Shown here: positions 26,617 to 36,381 of the stretch, one piece after another
Numbering within the stretch: the first letter of the stretch is position 1
Layout: each line of letters opens with the position of its first letter
NCBI RefSeq assembly: GCF_016429215.1
Contig: NZ_JAELUH010000010.1
Span: 1-64,000 of the forward strand
Source: Herbaspirillum sp. ASV7
GTDB lineage: Bacteria; Pseudomonadota; Gammaproteobacteria; Burkholderiales; Burkholderiaceae_D
Reading direction: 5' to 3'
Length of the DNA: 64,000 nucleotides
Position numbers and translations under genes: made by a program
Notes under the pieces: model-generated
Database searches by the model: none
The model's input: only the letters and a program-made list of their open reading frames with translations
Told to the model about the DNA's origin: nothing

Positions 26617-27162
26617 TCAGGGCTTGCTCTTGACCACGCGCGAGGTGTCGAAGCCTTGCTTGGTGGCGTTGTTGATGGCGTTCTCGTACTGCTCTTCGCT
26701 GATGGTGGGCGTGCGCGAGAGTACCCACAGGTATTCGCGCGAGGGGCTGCCGACGGTCACCAGGCTGTACTGGTCGTCCAGCTCCATGATCCAGTAGTCA
26801 CCCCATACCATCGGGATCCACGACAGCCAGGCCGGCGCAAAGCGCACTTGCAGCTTGCTGTTGTTGCTGCCCGGGACCACCTTGGCCACGCCCAGGGCTT
26901 CATCGATACCATCGGCGGTCTTGCAGCGATTGCGCACGTCGATCTGGCCATCCTCGCGCGGGGTGTACTCTGCCGTGGTCGAGGACAGGCACTTCTTCTG
27001 GAAGCTGTTGGGGATCTTGGCAATCTCGTACCACTTGCCGGCATAGCGCTTGAGATCGACGCTGGCGACGGTCTTGACTTCCTGGGCCGTGACCGGGGCA
27101 GCTGCGCCGAGGACCGCCAGGCACACCAGGGTGGCAGCCAGGACTTGCGGGATTTTTTTCAT
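26617..27162 (-). CDS. Secreted lipocalin (Blc-like)
   Basis: This is a 181-residue protein with a Sec signal peptide (about 1-26, cleavage near VTAQ) and one lipocalin barrel. The GxW signature is YAGKWYEIAKIPNSFQKKC (near 41), and later blocks WGDYWIMELDDQYSLVTVGS and YLWVLSRTP match Blc. There is no lipobox cysteine at the cleavage site, so unlike E. coli Blc it is probably periplasmic rather than an outer-membrane lipoprotein. Bacterial Blc binds fatty acids or lysophospholipids. Its ATG overlaps the rsmG TGA by one base (TGATG), which implies translational coupling. Confidence 0.9.
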   Translation of the reverse strand: MKKIPQVLAATLVCLAVLGAAAPVTAQEVKTVASVDLKRYAGKWYEIAKIPNSFQKKCLSSTTAEYTPREDGQIDVRNRCKTADGIDEALGVAKVVPGSNNSKLQVRFAPAWLSWIPMVWGDYWIMELDDQYSLVTVGSPSREYLWVLSRTPTISEEQYENAINNATKQGFDTSRVVKSKP

Positions 27163-27824
27163 CAGCTCGCTCTTTCGATGAAGATGAGATGCCGCTCGGC
27201 ATCCAGGCCGGGCACCTGCAGCGGCCGGATGCTCTGGACCTTCCAGCCGGCCGGCAGGCGCTCGATTTCCTCCTGCGGCAACACACCCTTGAGGGCGATG
27301 TACTTGCCACCTTGTTGCAGGAGGTGGTTCGACCATGTGACGAAGTCCTTCAGTTCCGCAAAGGCGCGCGAGGTGATGACATCGTACTGTTGCTCGATGG
27401 GCAACTGCTCCACACGCGCATGCAAGACCGTCACATTGCCCAGCTGCAATTGCGCCTTGACCTGGTTGAGGAAGGCGGTCTTCTTCTGCACCGTATCGAC
27501 CAGGGTGATGTGCATCTGCGGTTGCGCCTCGGCCGCCCAGATCGCCAATACGATGCCCGGCAGGCCGCCACCGGCACCCACGTCCAGCACGCGTTGCGCA
27601 CCGGCGAAGGCGGTCATGGCCGAGAGCGAGTCCAGCAGGTGATGCGTCATCATCTGCGCCGGATCACGCAAGGCGGTCAGGTTGTAGACCTTGTTCCACT
27701 TGGCCAGCAACGCCTGGTAGGCCATCAGCTTGTCGATCTGGGCCTCGGAGAGGTCCAGGCCGAGCGCAGCAGCGCCTTCCTTGAGGGTGCGGGTCAGGTG
27801 GTGCTGGTCTGCAGTGTTGCTCAT
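27162..27824 (-). CDS. rsmG: 16S rRNA m7G527 methyltransferase
   Basis: RsmG (GidB) methylates N7 of G527 in 16S rRNA using SAM; loss of it gives low-level streptomycin resistance in other bacteria. The 220-residue protein shows the SAM-binding VLDVGAGGGLPGIVLAI, the WNKVYNLTA start region and VITSRAFAELKDF. ATG 27824 is used; a TTG at 27857 would add 11 residues. It follows mnmG by 54 bases, the conserved order near bacterial origins, and is coupled to the downstream lipocalin. Confidence 0.94.
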   Translation of the reverse strand: MSNTADQHHLTRTLKEGAAALGLDLSEAQIDKLMAYQALLAKWNKVYNLTALRDPAQMMTHHLLDSLSAMTAFAGAQRVLDVGAGGGLPGIVLAIWAAEAQPQMHITLVDTVQKKTAFLNQVKAQLQLGNVTVLHARVEQLPIEQQYDVITSRAFAELKDFVTWSNHLLQQGGKYIALKGVLPQEEIERLPAGWKVQSIRPLQVPGLDAERHLIFIERAS

Positions 27825-27878
27825 CCGTGATGCCTTGGTCTTGATCTGGTTCGACAATGGTGTGGGTCGGTGGCCGCT

Positions 27879-29810
<1,932 letters not shown>

Positions 29811-29982
29811 GATACGCGCCTCGCGGAGAGGTAAGAACAGAGGCGAGATTATAAGGTCTTTTGCAGAGAGGGTCCCGGCACCCCGGAAAAGGCTGTTGGT
29901 TTACCGCACTTCCCCACCCTGTTGGACACTATCAGGACGCTTCGGCGATAGCTATAGCTGATCAATGAAACATCGCTCGCAC

Positions 29983-29998
29983 TGTTTCACGTGAAACA
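29983..29998. promoter_or_regulatory. parS: parS centromere site 1
   Basis: TGTTTCACGTGAAACA is an exact match to the bacterial parS consensus bound by ParB. The palindrome extends to 26 bases (29978-30003). It lies upstream of mnmG, 103 bases from the second site. Confidence 0.95.
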
Positions 29999-30039
29999 GT
30001 GCGCAGAAAAACATGAGCTTTTCACCTCAAGCGGCCCAA

Positions 30040-30065
30040 AAGAAAAACGGAGCCATCGGCTCCGT
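30040..30065 (-). terminator. Terminator of the TSUP gene, between the parS sites
   Basis: ACGGAGCC (30047-30054) pairs with GGCTCCGT (30058-30065). On the minus strand it is followed by TTTTCTTTT. It lies 61 bases beyond the TSUP gene stop. Confidence 0.8.
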
Positions 30066-30085
30066 CTTCCATTTTCAATATCCAC

Positions 30086-30101
30086 TGTTTCACGTGAAAC
30101 A
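30086..30101. promoter_or_regulatory. parS: parS centromere site 2
   Basis: This is a second exact copy of TGTTTCACGTGAAACA, 24 bases past the end of the TSUP transporter gene. Together with site 1 it forms a tight pair close to the candidate origin. Confidence 0.95.
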
Positions 30102-30125
30102 ATGCACTCGTATGTTTGCACTGCC

Positions 30126-30887
30126 CTACTTCAGGAATGCATCGTAAGCACTCTTGAGGATCAAGGCCCCCACCACGACCAGAAATAATTTGCGCACGAA
30201 AACACTGCCATGTTTCATGGCCAGCCGGGTACCCACCAGCGAGCCACCGATATTGAAGACGGCCATCAGCAAACCCAACTGCCAGATCACGTGCCCGCTA
30301 TAGCCGAACCAGCACAAGGCTGCCAGGTTGGTCGCGATGTTGACGAACTTGGAGACCGCCGAGGCCGACAGGAAGTCATAGCTGAACACCCGCACAAACA
30401 GGAAGACCAGGAAGCTCCCCGTACCCGGACCAAAGACACCGTCATAGAAACCCACCGCAGCTCCGATCAATGCCGCGTAGATCATCTCGCGGGCACCACT
30501 CAGCGTCGGAGCATGGGTAGTACCGAAGTCCTTCTTCTTCAGGGTGTACAGCGCCACCGCGATCAGGACGAAGGGCAAGGCCTTGCGGATCAGGTCGGTC
30601 GGGATATGCGTGACGACGAATGCGCCGAAGAAGGACAAGGCAAATGCGGCGATCGCCGCCGGGGTCACGGTACTCCAGCGCACTGCCACCTTGCGGGCGA
30701 AGTTGATCGCGGCCGCACTGGTACCCATGACACCGGCGACCTTGTTGGTCCCCAGCAGCGTGGCCGGCGTCGTGTTGGGAAAGACCGAGAACAGCGTCGG
30801 CACCAGCACCAGGCCCCCGCCTCCCACCACGGCATCGATCAATCCGGCGACAAAGGCTGCACCGCACAGCACCAGGTAATCAAGCAT
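30126..30887 (-). CDS. TSUP (TauE/SafE) family exporter
   Basis: This is a 253-residue membrane protein with about eight hydrophobic helices and the two TauE/SafE repeats. The typical N-terminal motif is FVAGLIDAVVGGGGLVLVP, and the second half carries YDGVFGPGTGSFLVF. Members move sulfite, sulfoacetate or related anions across the inner membrane; the substrate is not established here. ATG 30887 is preceded by a purine-rich GGGGAGGGGGG ribosome site, so it is preferred to a TTG at 30914. It is followed by its own terminator next to the parS sites. Confidence 0.88.
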   Translation of the reverse strand: MLDYLVLCGAAFVAGLIDAVVGGGGLVLVPTLFSVFPNTTPATLLGTNKVAGVMGTSAAAINFARKVAVRWSTVTPAAIAAFALSFFGAFVVTHIPTDLIRKALPFVLIAVALYTLKKKDFGTTHAPTLSGAREMIYAALIGAAVGFYDGVFGPGTGSFLVFLFVRVFSYDFLSASAVSKFVNIATNLAALCWFGYSGHVIWQLGLLMAVFNIGGSLVGTRLAMKHGSVFVRKLFLVVVGALILKSAYDAFLK

Positions 30888-31262
30888 GTCCCCCCTCCCC
30901 TGTGCATAAGACAACGGGAATCAGGCGCGAGGCATCACAGGGGGTGACGAGGAAATGGCTGTGCATAAGATGAGGCGTGGATTTTCTTGGTGGGTCTGGC
31001 AGAGGATCACAAGCGGCCGGACAACCCCACCGCGTTTGCCCTCTGCGGGCGGCGCCTATTCTACCGCTGTCCTTCCCGCCGCATCAGCTACAGATAAGTC
31101 CCTTTGCCCGCTGTTACGAAACATGTCTCCGCTGTTCCCCTTCCCTTCGGCAAGCGCTGTGGACAAAACAGGATGGACAAAAAATTACCGCCGGGAAATC
31201 ACACTGGGTGACCTGCCGGCGGTAAGCCTGGTCGCCCGTAGGCGACCGTCCTGCACTTGGAT
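30888..31262. other. Gap between TSUP and livM genes, with the liv terminator
   Basis: No credible gene is seen in these 375 bases. At 31185-31194 TTACCGCCGG pairs with CCGGCGGTAA at 31216-31225. On the minus strand the stem is followed by a T run (complement of 31180-31184), so it probably terminates the livHM transcript. The rest should hold the TSUP promoter; none was confidently identified. Confidence 0.65.
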
Positions 31263-32243
31263 CTAGTGCGACTGTCTCGCCTGCCCCTTCCCGGCCAGCG
31301 CCAGGATCTCGCCGACGATACCCTTGCGGAAGGCCAGCACGCAGACGATGAAGATGAAGCCGGTCACGATGGTCACCGAATCGCCCAGGGTATTGAACCA
31401 GTCGATGTGGGTGACACCAGCCAGCCAGGTACCGATATCGCCCAGCTTGTTCTCCAGCATGATGATGATGACGGCACCGACGATGGGACCGACGATGGTG
31501 CCCAGGCCGCCCACCAGCGTCATCAGCACCACCAGGCCGGACATGCTCCAGTGCACGTCGGTCAGCGTCTCGAAGCCTAGCACCAGGGTCTTGGTAGAAC
31601 CGGCCAGCCCCGACAACGCCGCCGACAGCACGAAGGCCAGCAGCTTGTAGCGTGCCACGTCATAGCCCAGCGAGATGGCGCGCGGCTCGTTCTCCTTGAT
31701 CGCCTTGAGCACCTGTCCGAAGGGCGAATTGATGGTACGCACGATCAGCGCAAAGCCCGCCACCGCGATGGCCAGCACCACGTAGTACAAGGTCATGTCG
31801 TTTTCCAGGCTCAGGAAGCCCAGCAGCTTGCCGCGCGGGACCCCCTGCAAGCCATCCTCGCCACCCGTGAACGGCGCCTGCAAGGCCACGAAGAACAGCA
31901 TCTGCGCCAACGCCAGGGTGATCATGGTGAAGTAGATGCCCTGGCGACGGATCGCCAGCAATCCCATCACCAGGCCGATCAGGGCGCCGGTGGCGGTACC
32001 TACGATCAGACCCAGTTCGGTCGGCAGACCCCACACCTTGAGCGCCTGGCCGCACATGTAGCCGGCCCAGCCCAGGAAAGCGGCATGACCGAAGGACAGC
32101 AGGCCGGTGTAGCCGATCAGCAGGTTGAAGGCGCAGGCGAACAACGCAAAGCACAGCATCTTCATCAGGAACACCGGGTAGATGCCGAAGGGTGCCGCCA
32201 GTGCCAGTATTAACAGAACTGCAATTCCGAGTTTCTTGTTCAT
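31263..32243 (-). CDS. livM: Branched-chain amino-acid type ABC permease LivM
   Basis: This is a 326-residue inner-membrane permease of the HAAT family, with about eight to ten hydrophobic helices. Family signatures are LLIGYTGLLSFGHAAFLGWAG, the coupling-helix region AIKENEPRAISLGYDVARYK, and LVGGLGTIVGPIVGA. It pairs with LivH to form the channel driven by LivF and LivG. It is the last gene of the cluster, 12 bases after livH, and is followed by a terminator. Substrates of this family include branched-chain amino acids but also urea and aromatic acids, so leucine specificity is not proven. Confidence 0.92.
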   Translation of the reverse strand: MNKKLGIAVLLILALAAPFGIYPVFLMKMLCFALFACAFNLLIGYTGLLSFGHAAFLGWAGYMCGQALKVWGLPTELGLIVGTATGALIGLVMGLLAIRRQGIYFTMITLALAQMLFFVALQAPFTGGEDGLQGVPRGKLLGFLSLENDMTLYYVVLAIAVAGFALIVRTINSPFGQVLKAIKENEPRAISLGYDVARYKLLAFVLSAALSGLAGSTKTLVLGFETLTDVHWSMSGLVVLMTLVGGLGTIVGPIVGAVIIIMLENKLGDIGTWLAGVTHIDWFNTLGDSVTIVTGFIFIVCVLAFRKGIVGEILALAGKGQARQSH

Positions 32244-32255
32244 GCCGGTCTCCGA

Positions 32256-33140
32256 TTATTTCTCTTTGCCGAACAGGCCGGCCGGACGCACCATCAGGAC
32301 GATGGCCATGATGATGAAGACCACGGTGGCCGACAGCTCCGGGTAGAACACCCGGGTCAGGCCCTCGATCAGTCCCAGCAGCAGGCCGGTGATGATGGAG
32401 CCGAGGATGGAACCCATGCCCCCGATGACCACCACGGCGAAGACGGTGATGATCAGGTTCGAGCCCATCAGCGGCGAGACCTGGATCACGGGGGCGGCCA
32501 GCACACCGGCGAAAGCCGCCAGCGCCACGCCGAAGCCGTAGGTCAGGGTCACCATCAGCGGCACGTTGATGCCGAAGGCTTCCACCATCTTGGGGTTCTC
32601 GGTACCGGCGCGCAGGTAGGCGCCCAGACGGGTCTTTTCGATGACGAACCAGGTGGCGAAGCACACCACCAGGGAGGCCGCCACGACCCAGGCACGGTAG
32701 TTGGGCAGCACCATGAAGCCCAGGTTGGTCGCGCCCTGCAGCAGCTCAGGCACCGAATAAGGCTGGCCAGAGACGCCATAGACGGAGCGGAAGATGCCCT
32801 CGATCATCAGCGTGATGCCGAAGGTCAGCAGCAGCCCATAGAGATGGTCCAGCTTGTAGAGCCAGCGCAGCATGGTCTTCTCGATCAGGATGCCGAAGGC
32901 CCCGACCAGGAGAGGTGCCACCACGAGCATGACCCAGTAGTTCAGGTCGAAGTAGCTCAGGCCCATCCAGGCCAGGAAGGCGCCCAGCATGTAGAGCGTG
33001 CCGTGCGCGAAATTGATCACGTTGAGCAAGCCGAAGATCACCGCCAGGCCCAGCGAGAGCATGGCGTAGAAGGAGCCGTTGACCAGGCCCAGCAGGAGCT
33101 GGCTCAACAAGGCTTGCAGGGGGATGCCGAATAGTTCCAT
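32256..33140 (-). CDS. livH: Branched-chain amino-acid type ABC permease LivH
   Basis: This is a 294-residue membrane permease of the HAAT family. The family N-terminus LLLGLVNGSFYAMLSLGLAV and FGLLNVINFAHGTLYMLGAF are clear, as are the cytoplasmic loop RAGTENPKMVEAFGINV and VIGGMGSILGSIITG. It partners LivM, whose gene begins 12 bases downstream. The solute-binding protein gene is immediately upstream (120-base gap), and the two ATPase genes come before that, an order that differs from E. coli livKHMGF. Confidence 0.92.
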   Translation of the reverse strand: MELFGIPLQALLSQLLLGLVNGSFYAMLSLGLAVIFGLLNVINFAHGTLYMLGAFLAWMGLSYFDLNYWVMLVVAPLLVGAFGILIEKTMLRWLYKLDHLYGLLLTFGITLMIEGIFRSVYGVSGQPYSVPELLQGATNLGFMVLPNYRAWVVAASLVVCFATWFVIEKTRLGAYLRAGTENPKMVEAFGINVPLMVTLTYGFGVALAAFAGVLAAPVIQVSPLMGSNLIITVFAVVVIGGMGSILGSIITGLLLGLIEGLTRVFYPELSATVVFIIMAIVLMVRPAGLFGKEK

Positions 33141-33260
33141 AAAAACCCGTTCGTCCAGATGGGTGAAAAACGCAATCGCCTACAGCAAAAATCTGCCATC
33201 CCCGCGTGAACAGAAATGACAGATTTTGCTGGTCGATCCGATTGCCTTACTGCTTGCTGC

Positions 33261-34469
33261 TTACTTCCAGGCGGCGCACTTGGACTCGGCCTTGGTGGTC
33301 CATGCCTGTTCAGCAGGAATGGTCTGCACCAGCTTGTAGTAGTCCCACGGATACTTCGATTCCGATTGCGCCTTGACCTGGTACAGGTACATGTCGTGCA
33401 CCACGCGGCCGTCAGCGCGCAGGTAGCCGTTCTTCTGGTACATGTCGTTGAACTTGGCCTTGCGCAGTGCGGCCATCACCTTGTCGGAATCGTCGGTGCC
33501 GATTTCCTTGACGATCTTCAGGTACTGCAGGGCAGCCGAGTAATCGGCGGCTTGCAGCGAGGACGGCATTTTCTTGCGCACGGCGAAGTAGCGCTTGGCG
33601 AAGGCACGGGTCTCGTCGTTGGTATCCCAGTACCAGCTGTCGGTCAGGTACAGGCCTTCGGTGCTCTTCAGGGTCAGCGAGTGCACGTCATTGATGAACA
33701 CCAGCAGACCGGCCAGCTTGGCGGTCTTGGTAATGCCGAACTCGTTGGCGGCCTTGACCGCATTGATGAAGTCACCACCCGCGTTGGCCAGACCGATGAT
33801 CTGGGCCTTGGAGCTCTGCGCCTGCAACAGGAAGGAGGAGAAGTCGGACGCGCCCAGCGGGTGCTTGACCGAACCCACCACGGTGCCGCCCGACGCCTTC
33901 ACGACGTTGGCGGTATCGGCTTCCAGCGAGTGGCCGAAGGCATAGTCGGCGGTCAGGAAGAACCAGCTCTTGCCGCCCTGCTTCACCACGGCCGAACCGG
34001 TACCCTTGGCCAGGGCCACGGTGTCGTAGGCGTAGTGCACGGTATAGGGCGAGCATTCTTCATTGGTCAGGCGGGCCGAGCCGGCGCCGATCTGCATGTA
34101 GACCTTCTTCTTCTCGGCGGCGACCTTGGCGCTGGCCAGGGCGGTACCGGAGTTGGTGCCGCCGATCAGCATGTCCACGCCCTGCTGGTCGAACCATTCG
34201 CGCGCCTTGCTGGCGGCCACGTCGGCCTTGTTCTGATGGTCGGCCACCAGCAGTTCGATCTTCTTGCCATTGATCGCGCCACCCATGTCGGCAATTGCCA
34301 TCTTGATGGCTTCCGCACCGCCCTGGCCATCGATGTCCGAATACACGCCCGAGATATCGGTGATGAAGCCGATCTTGATCACGTCGCCCGAAATCTGGGC
34401 CGAAGCCGGTGCCATCGCGAATGCTGCCGCTGCTGCGGTGACGGCCAGTGCCATTGCCTTGAGTTTCAT
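33261..34469 (-). CDS. Periplasmic solute-binding protein, HAAT family
   Basis: This is a type-I periplasmic binding protein of about 402 residues. A signal peptide (about 1-24, cleavage near ASA) precedes the Peripla_BP_6 domain: IKIGFITDISGVYSDIDGQG, NKADVAASKAREWFDQQGVD, and WFFLTADYAFGHSLEAD. It delivers the substrate to LivHM. It lies closer to the family branch serving non-leucine ligands (aromatic or other acids) than to LivK by general appearance, a weak inference. GAGGAG touches the ATG at 34475 but is 6 bases from the ATG at 34469, so the second ATG is the likely start. The first would add only two residues. Confidence 0.88.
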   Translation of the reverse strand: MKLKAMALAVTAAAAAFAMAPASAQISGDVIKIGFITDISGVYSDIDGQGGAEAIKMAIADMGGAINGKKIELLVADHQNKADVAASKAREWFDQQGVDMLIGGTNSGTALASAKVAAEKKKVYMQIGAGSARLTNEECSPYTVHYAYDTVALAKGTGSAVVKQGGKSWFFLTADYAFGHSLEADTANVVKASGGTVVGSVKHPLGASDFSSFLLQAQSSKAQIIGLANAGGDFINAVKAANEFGITKTAKLAGLLVFINDVHSLTLKSTEGLYLTDSWYWDTNDETRAFAKRYFAVRKKMPSSLQAADYSAALQYLKIVKEIGTDDSDKVMAALRKAKFNDMYQKNGYLRADGRVVHDMYLYQVKAQSESKYPWDYYKLVQTIPAEQAWTTKAESKCAAWK

Positions 34470-34642
34470 TTTCATCTCCTCTGTTATGAAGCCCGCTAAG
34501 TGGTTTTGATGCGAGACAACCCGATTGCTACGGAGACAGGATCGCTGTCCCCGCGAACGTACTTATTGGTTAAATTCTTGTCGTGGTGAAGCTGGTGACA
34601 CCGTCGGTGCTGCACCGTGCACATTGCCCTGCGCGCGGTGGA

Positions 34643-35398
34643 TCAGACGCCGAGCAACTCGTTCAAGGTCGCCATCTTCGATTCCAGCTGGGCGGACTCG
34701 AAGGACTCGACGATCTGGCCATGCTCCATCACATAGAAGCGATCAGCCAGGGGTGCGGCGAAACGGAAGTTCTGCTCGACCATCACGATGGTGTAGCCCT
34801 TGGCCTTGAGCGTGGTGATCATGCGCGCCAGGGCTTGCACGATGACCGGGGCCAGGCCTTCGGAGATCTCGTCGAGCAGCAACAGGCGCGCGCCGGTGCG
34901 CAGGATGCGCGCCACCGCCAGCATCTGCTGTTCGCCGCCGGACAGGCGGGTGCCCTGGCTGCTGCGACGTTCCTTCAGGTTGGGGAACATCTCGTAGATC
35001 TCGTCGATGGACATGCCACGATCGGTCTTGGAGACGAAGGGCGGCAGCATCAGGTTTTCTTCCGCCGAGAGCGAGGAGAAGATGGCCCGCTCTTCCGGGC
35101 AGTAACCGACGCCGTGATGGGCGATCTTGTGGGTGGCCAGGTTGATGGTTTCCTGGCCGTTGATCTTGATGCTGCCCTTGCGCGTCCCCACCAGCCCCAT
35201 GATGGAGCGCAGCGTGGTGGTACGGCCGGCGCCATTGCGGCCCAGGAGCGTGACCACCTCGCCCTGGTGGACGTTCAGGTTGACGTTGTGCAGGATGTGC
35301 GATTCGCCATACCAGGATTGCAGGTCGCTGATCTGCAGCACCAGCGGTGCAGTGGACGACGACGTCTTCACGGTGGCATTCATGGTTGCGGTGCTCAT
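34643..35398 (-). CDS. livF: ABC transporter ATPase LivF, Walker A Lys replaced by Arg
   Basis: This is a 251-residue nucleotide-binding protein of the HAAT system. Signature LSGGEQQML, Walker B LLLLDEISEG and the H-loop MVEQNFRFA are normal. Walker A reads GRNGAGRTT, with Arg59 (codon CGT) where the ATP-binding Lys is expected. Some related LivF proteins carry GRNGAGR[ST], so this is more likely a subfamily feature than an error. The ~20-residue Thr/Ser-rich N-terminus is unusual. Its ATG overlaps the livG TGA by one base (TGATG), indicating coupling. The partner ATPase LivG has a normal Walker A. Confidence 0.9.
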   Translation of the reverse strand: MSTATMNATVKTSSSTAPLVLQISDLQSWYGESHILHNVNLNVHQGEVVTLLGRNGAGRTTTLRSIMGLVGTRKGSIKINGQETINLATHKIAHHGVGYCPEERAIFSSLSAEENLMLPPFVSKTDRGMSIDEIYEMFPNLKERRSSQGTRLSGGEQQMLAVARILRTGARLLLLDEISEGLAPVIVQALARMITTLKAKGYTIVMVEQNFRFAAPLADRFYVMEHGQIVESFESAQLESKMATLNELLGV

Positions 35399-36168
35399 CA
35401 GTGCGCTCCCTGCAGTTCGGCGGAGGTGCTGCCCATGTAGGCTTCCATCACCTGCGGGTTGCGCGAGACTTCTTCATAGTTGCCTTCGGCCAGCAGCGCG
35501 CCTCGTTGCAGCACGCTGATGCGATCGCAGATGCCCGAGATCACGCTCATGTTGTGCTCCACCATGAGGATGGTGCGGCCCGCCGAGACCTTCTTGATCA
35601 GCGCCGTGACGCGGTCCACGTCTTCGTGGCCCATGCCCTGGGTGGGTTCGTCCAGCAGCATCAGCTCCGGTTCCATGGCCAGGGTGGTGGCGATCTCCAG
35701 GGCGCGCTTGCGGCCATAGGGAAGGTCTACCGTGGTGGTGCGGGCGAAGCTGGTGAGGTCCACCTCTTCCAGCAGCTGCATGGCGCGCTCGTCGAGCTGC
35801 TTCAGGCTGTCGCCGTTCTTCCAGAAATGGAAGGAGGTACCGAGCTTGCGCTGCAGGCCGATGCGCACGTTTTCCAGCACGCTCATGTGCGGGAAGACAG
35901 CGGAGATCTGGAAGGAACGGATGATGCCCTGGCGCGCGATCTGCGCCGGAGCGTCCATGGTGATGTCTTTGCCGTTGAACAGGATCTGGCCCGAGGTCGG
36001 CACCAGGAACTTGGTCAGCAGGTTGAAGCAAGTCGTCTTGCCGGCGCCGTTGGGGCCGATCAAGGCATGAATGTGACCGCGCTCAATTTGCAGGTTGACC
36101 GCGCTTACTGCCGTGAAACCCTTGAATTCCTTCGTCAGGTTCCGTGTCTCCAGAATGACGTCTGTCAT
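35398..36168 (-). CDS. livG: ABC transporter ATPase LivG
   Basis: This is a 256-residue nucleotide-binding protein with Walker A GPNGAGKTT, Walker B LMLLDEPTQGMG and the H-loop LMVEHNMSV. The signature region is LPYGRKRALEIA, which is the usual form in LivG rather than LSGGQ. ATG 36168 is preferred because the family start (MTDVILETRNLTKEF) is there; a frame from 36216 would add 16 residues. It is the first gene of the livG-livF-SBP-livH-livM cluster, so the cluster promoter should lie in 36169-36381. Confidence 0.92.
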   Translation of the reverse strand: MTDVILETRNLTKEFKGFTAVSAVNLQIERGHIHALIGPNGAGKTTCFNLLTKFLVPTSGQILFNGKDITMDAPAQIARQGIIRSFQISAVFPHMSVLENVRIGLQRKLGTSFHFWKNGDSLKQLDERAMQLLEEVDLTSFARTTTVDLPYGRKRALEIATTLAMEPELMLLDEPTQGMGHEDVDRVTALIKKVSAGRTILMVEHNMSVISGICDRISVLQRGALLAEGNYEEVSRNPQVMEAYMGSTSAELQGAH

Positions 36169-36381
36169 AGTCTCTTCTTTCCCTTTGATGCCCGCGCCGG
36201 TTGATCCGGTCGTCAAGGCCTGCCTGCTGCGGTTGGTCTGAATCTTTTGGATTCAGGAACCGCCGTTTTTACCTGGCGAATCGAGAAGCTCGTTTTAATA
36301 TTTGGCGCATAGTAGCCGAGTCGTACCATTCCTACAATACGTATAAGTACCGTATCGACCAGCGCCCGGGAATTGCCCTTT

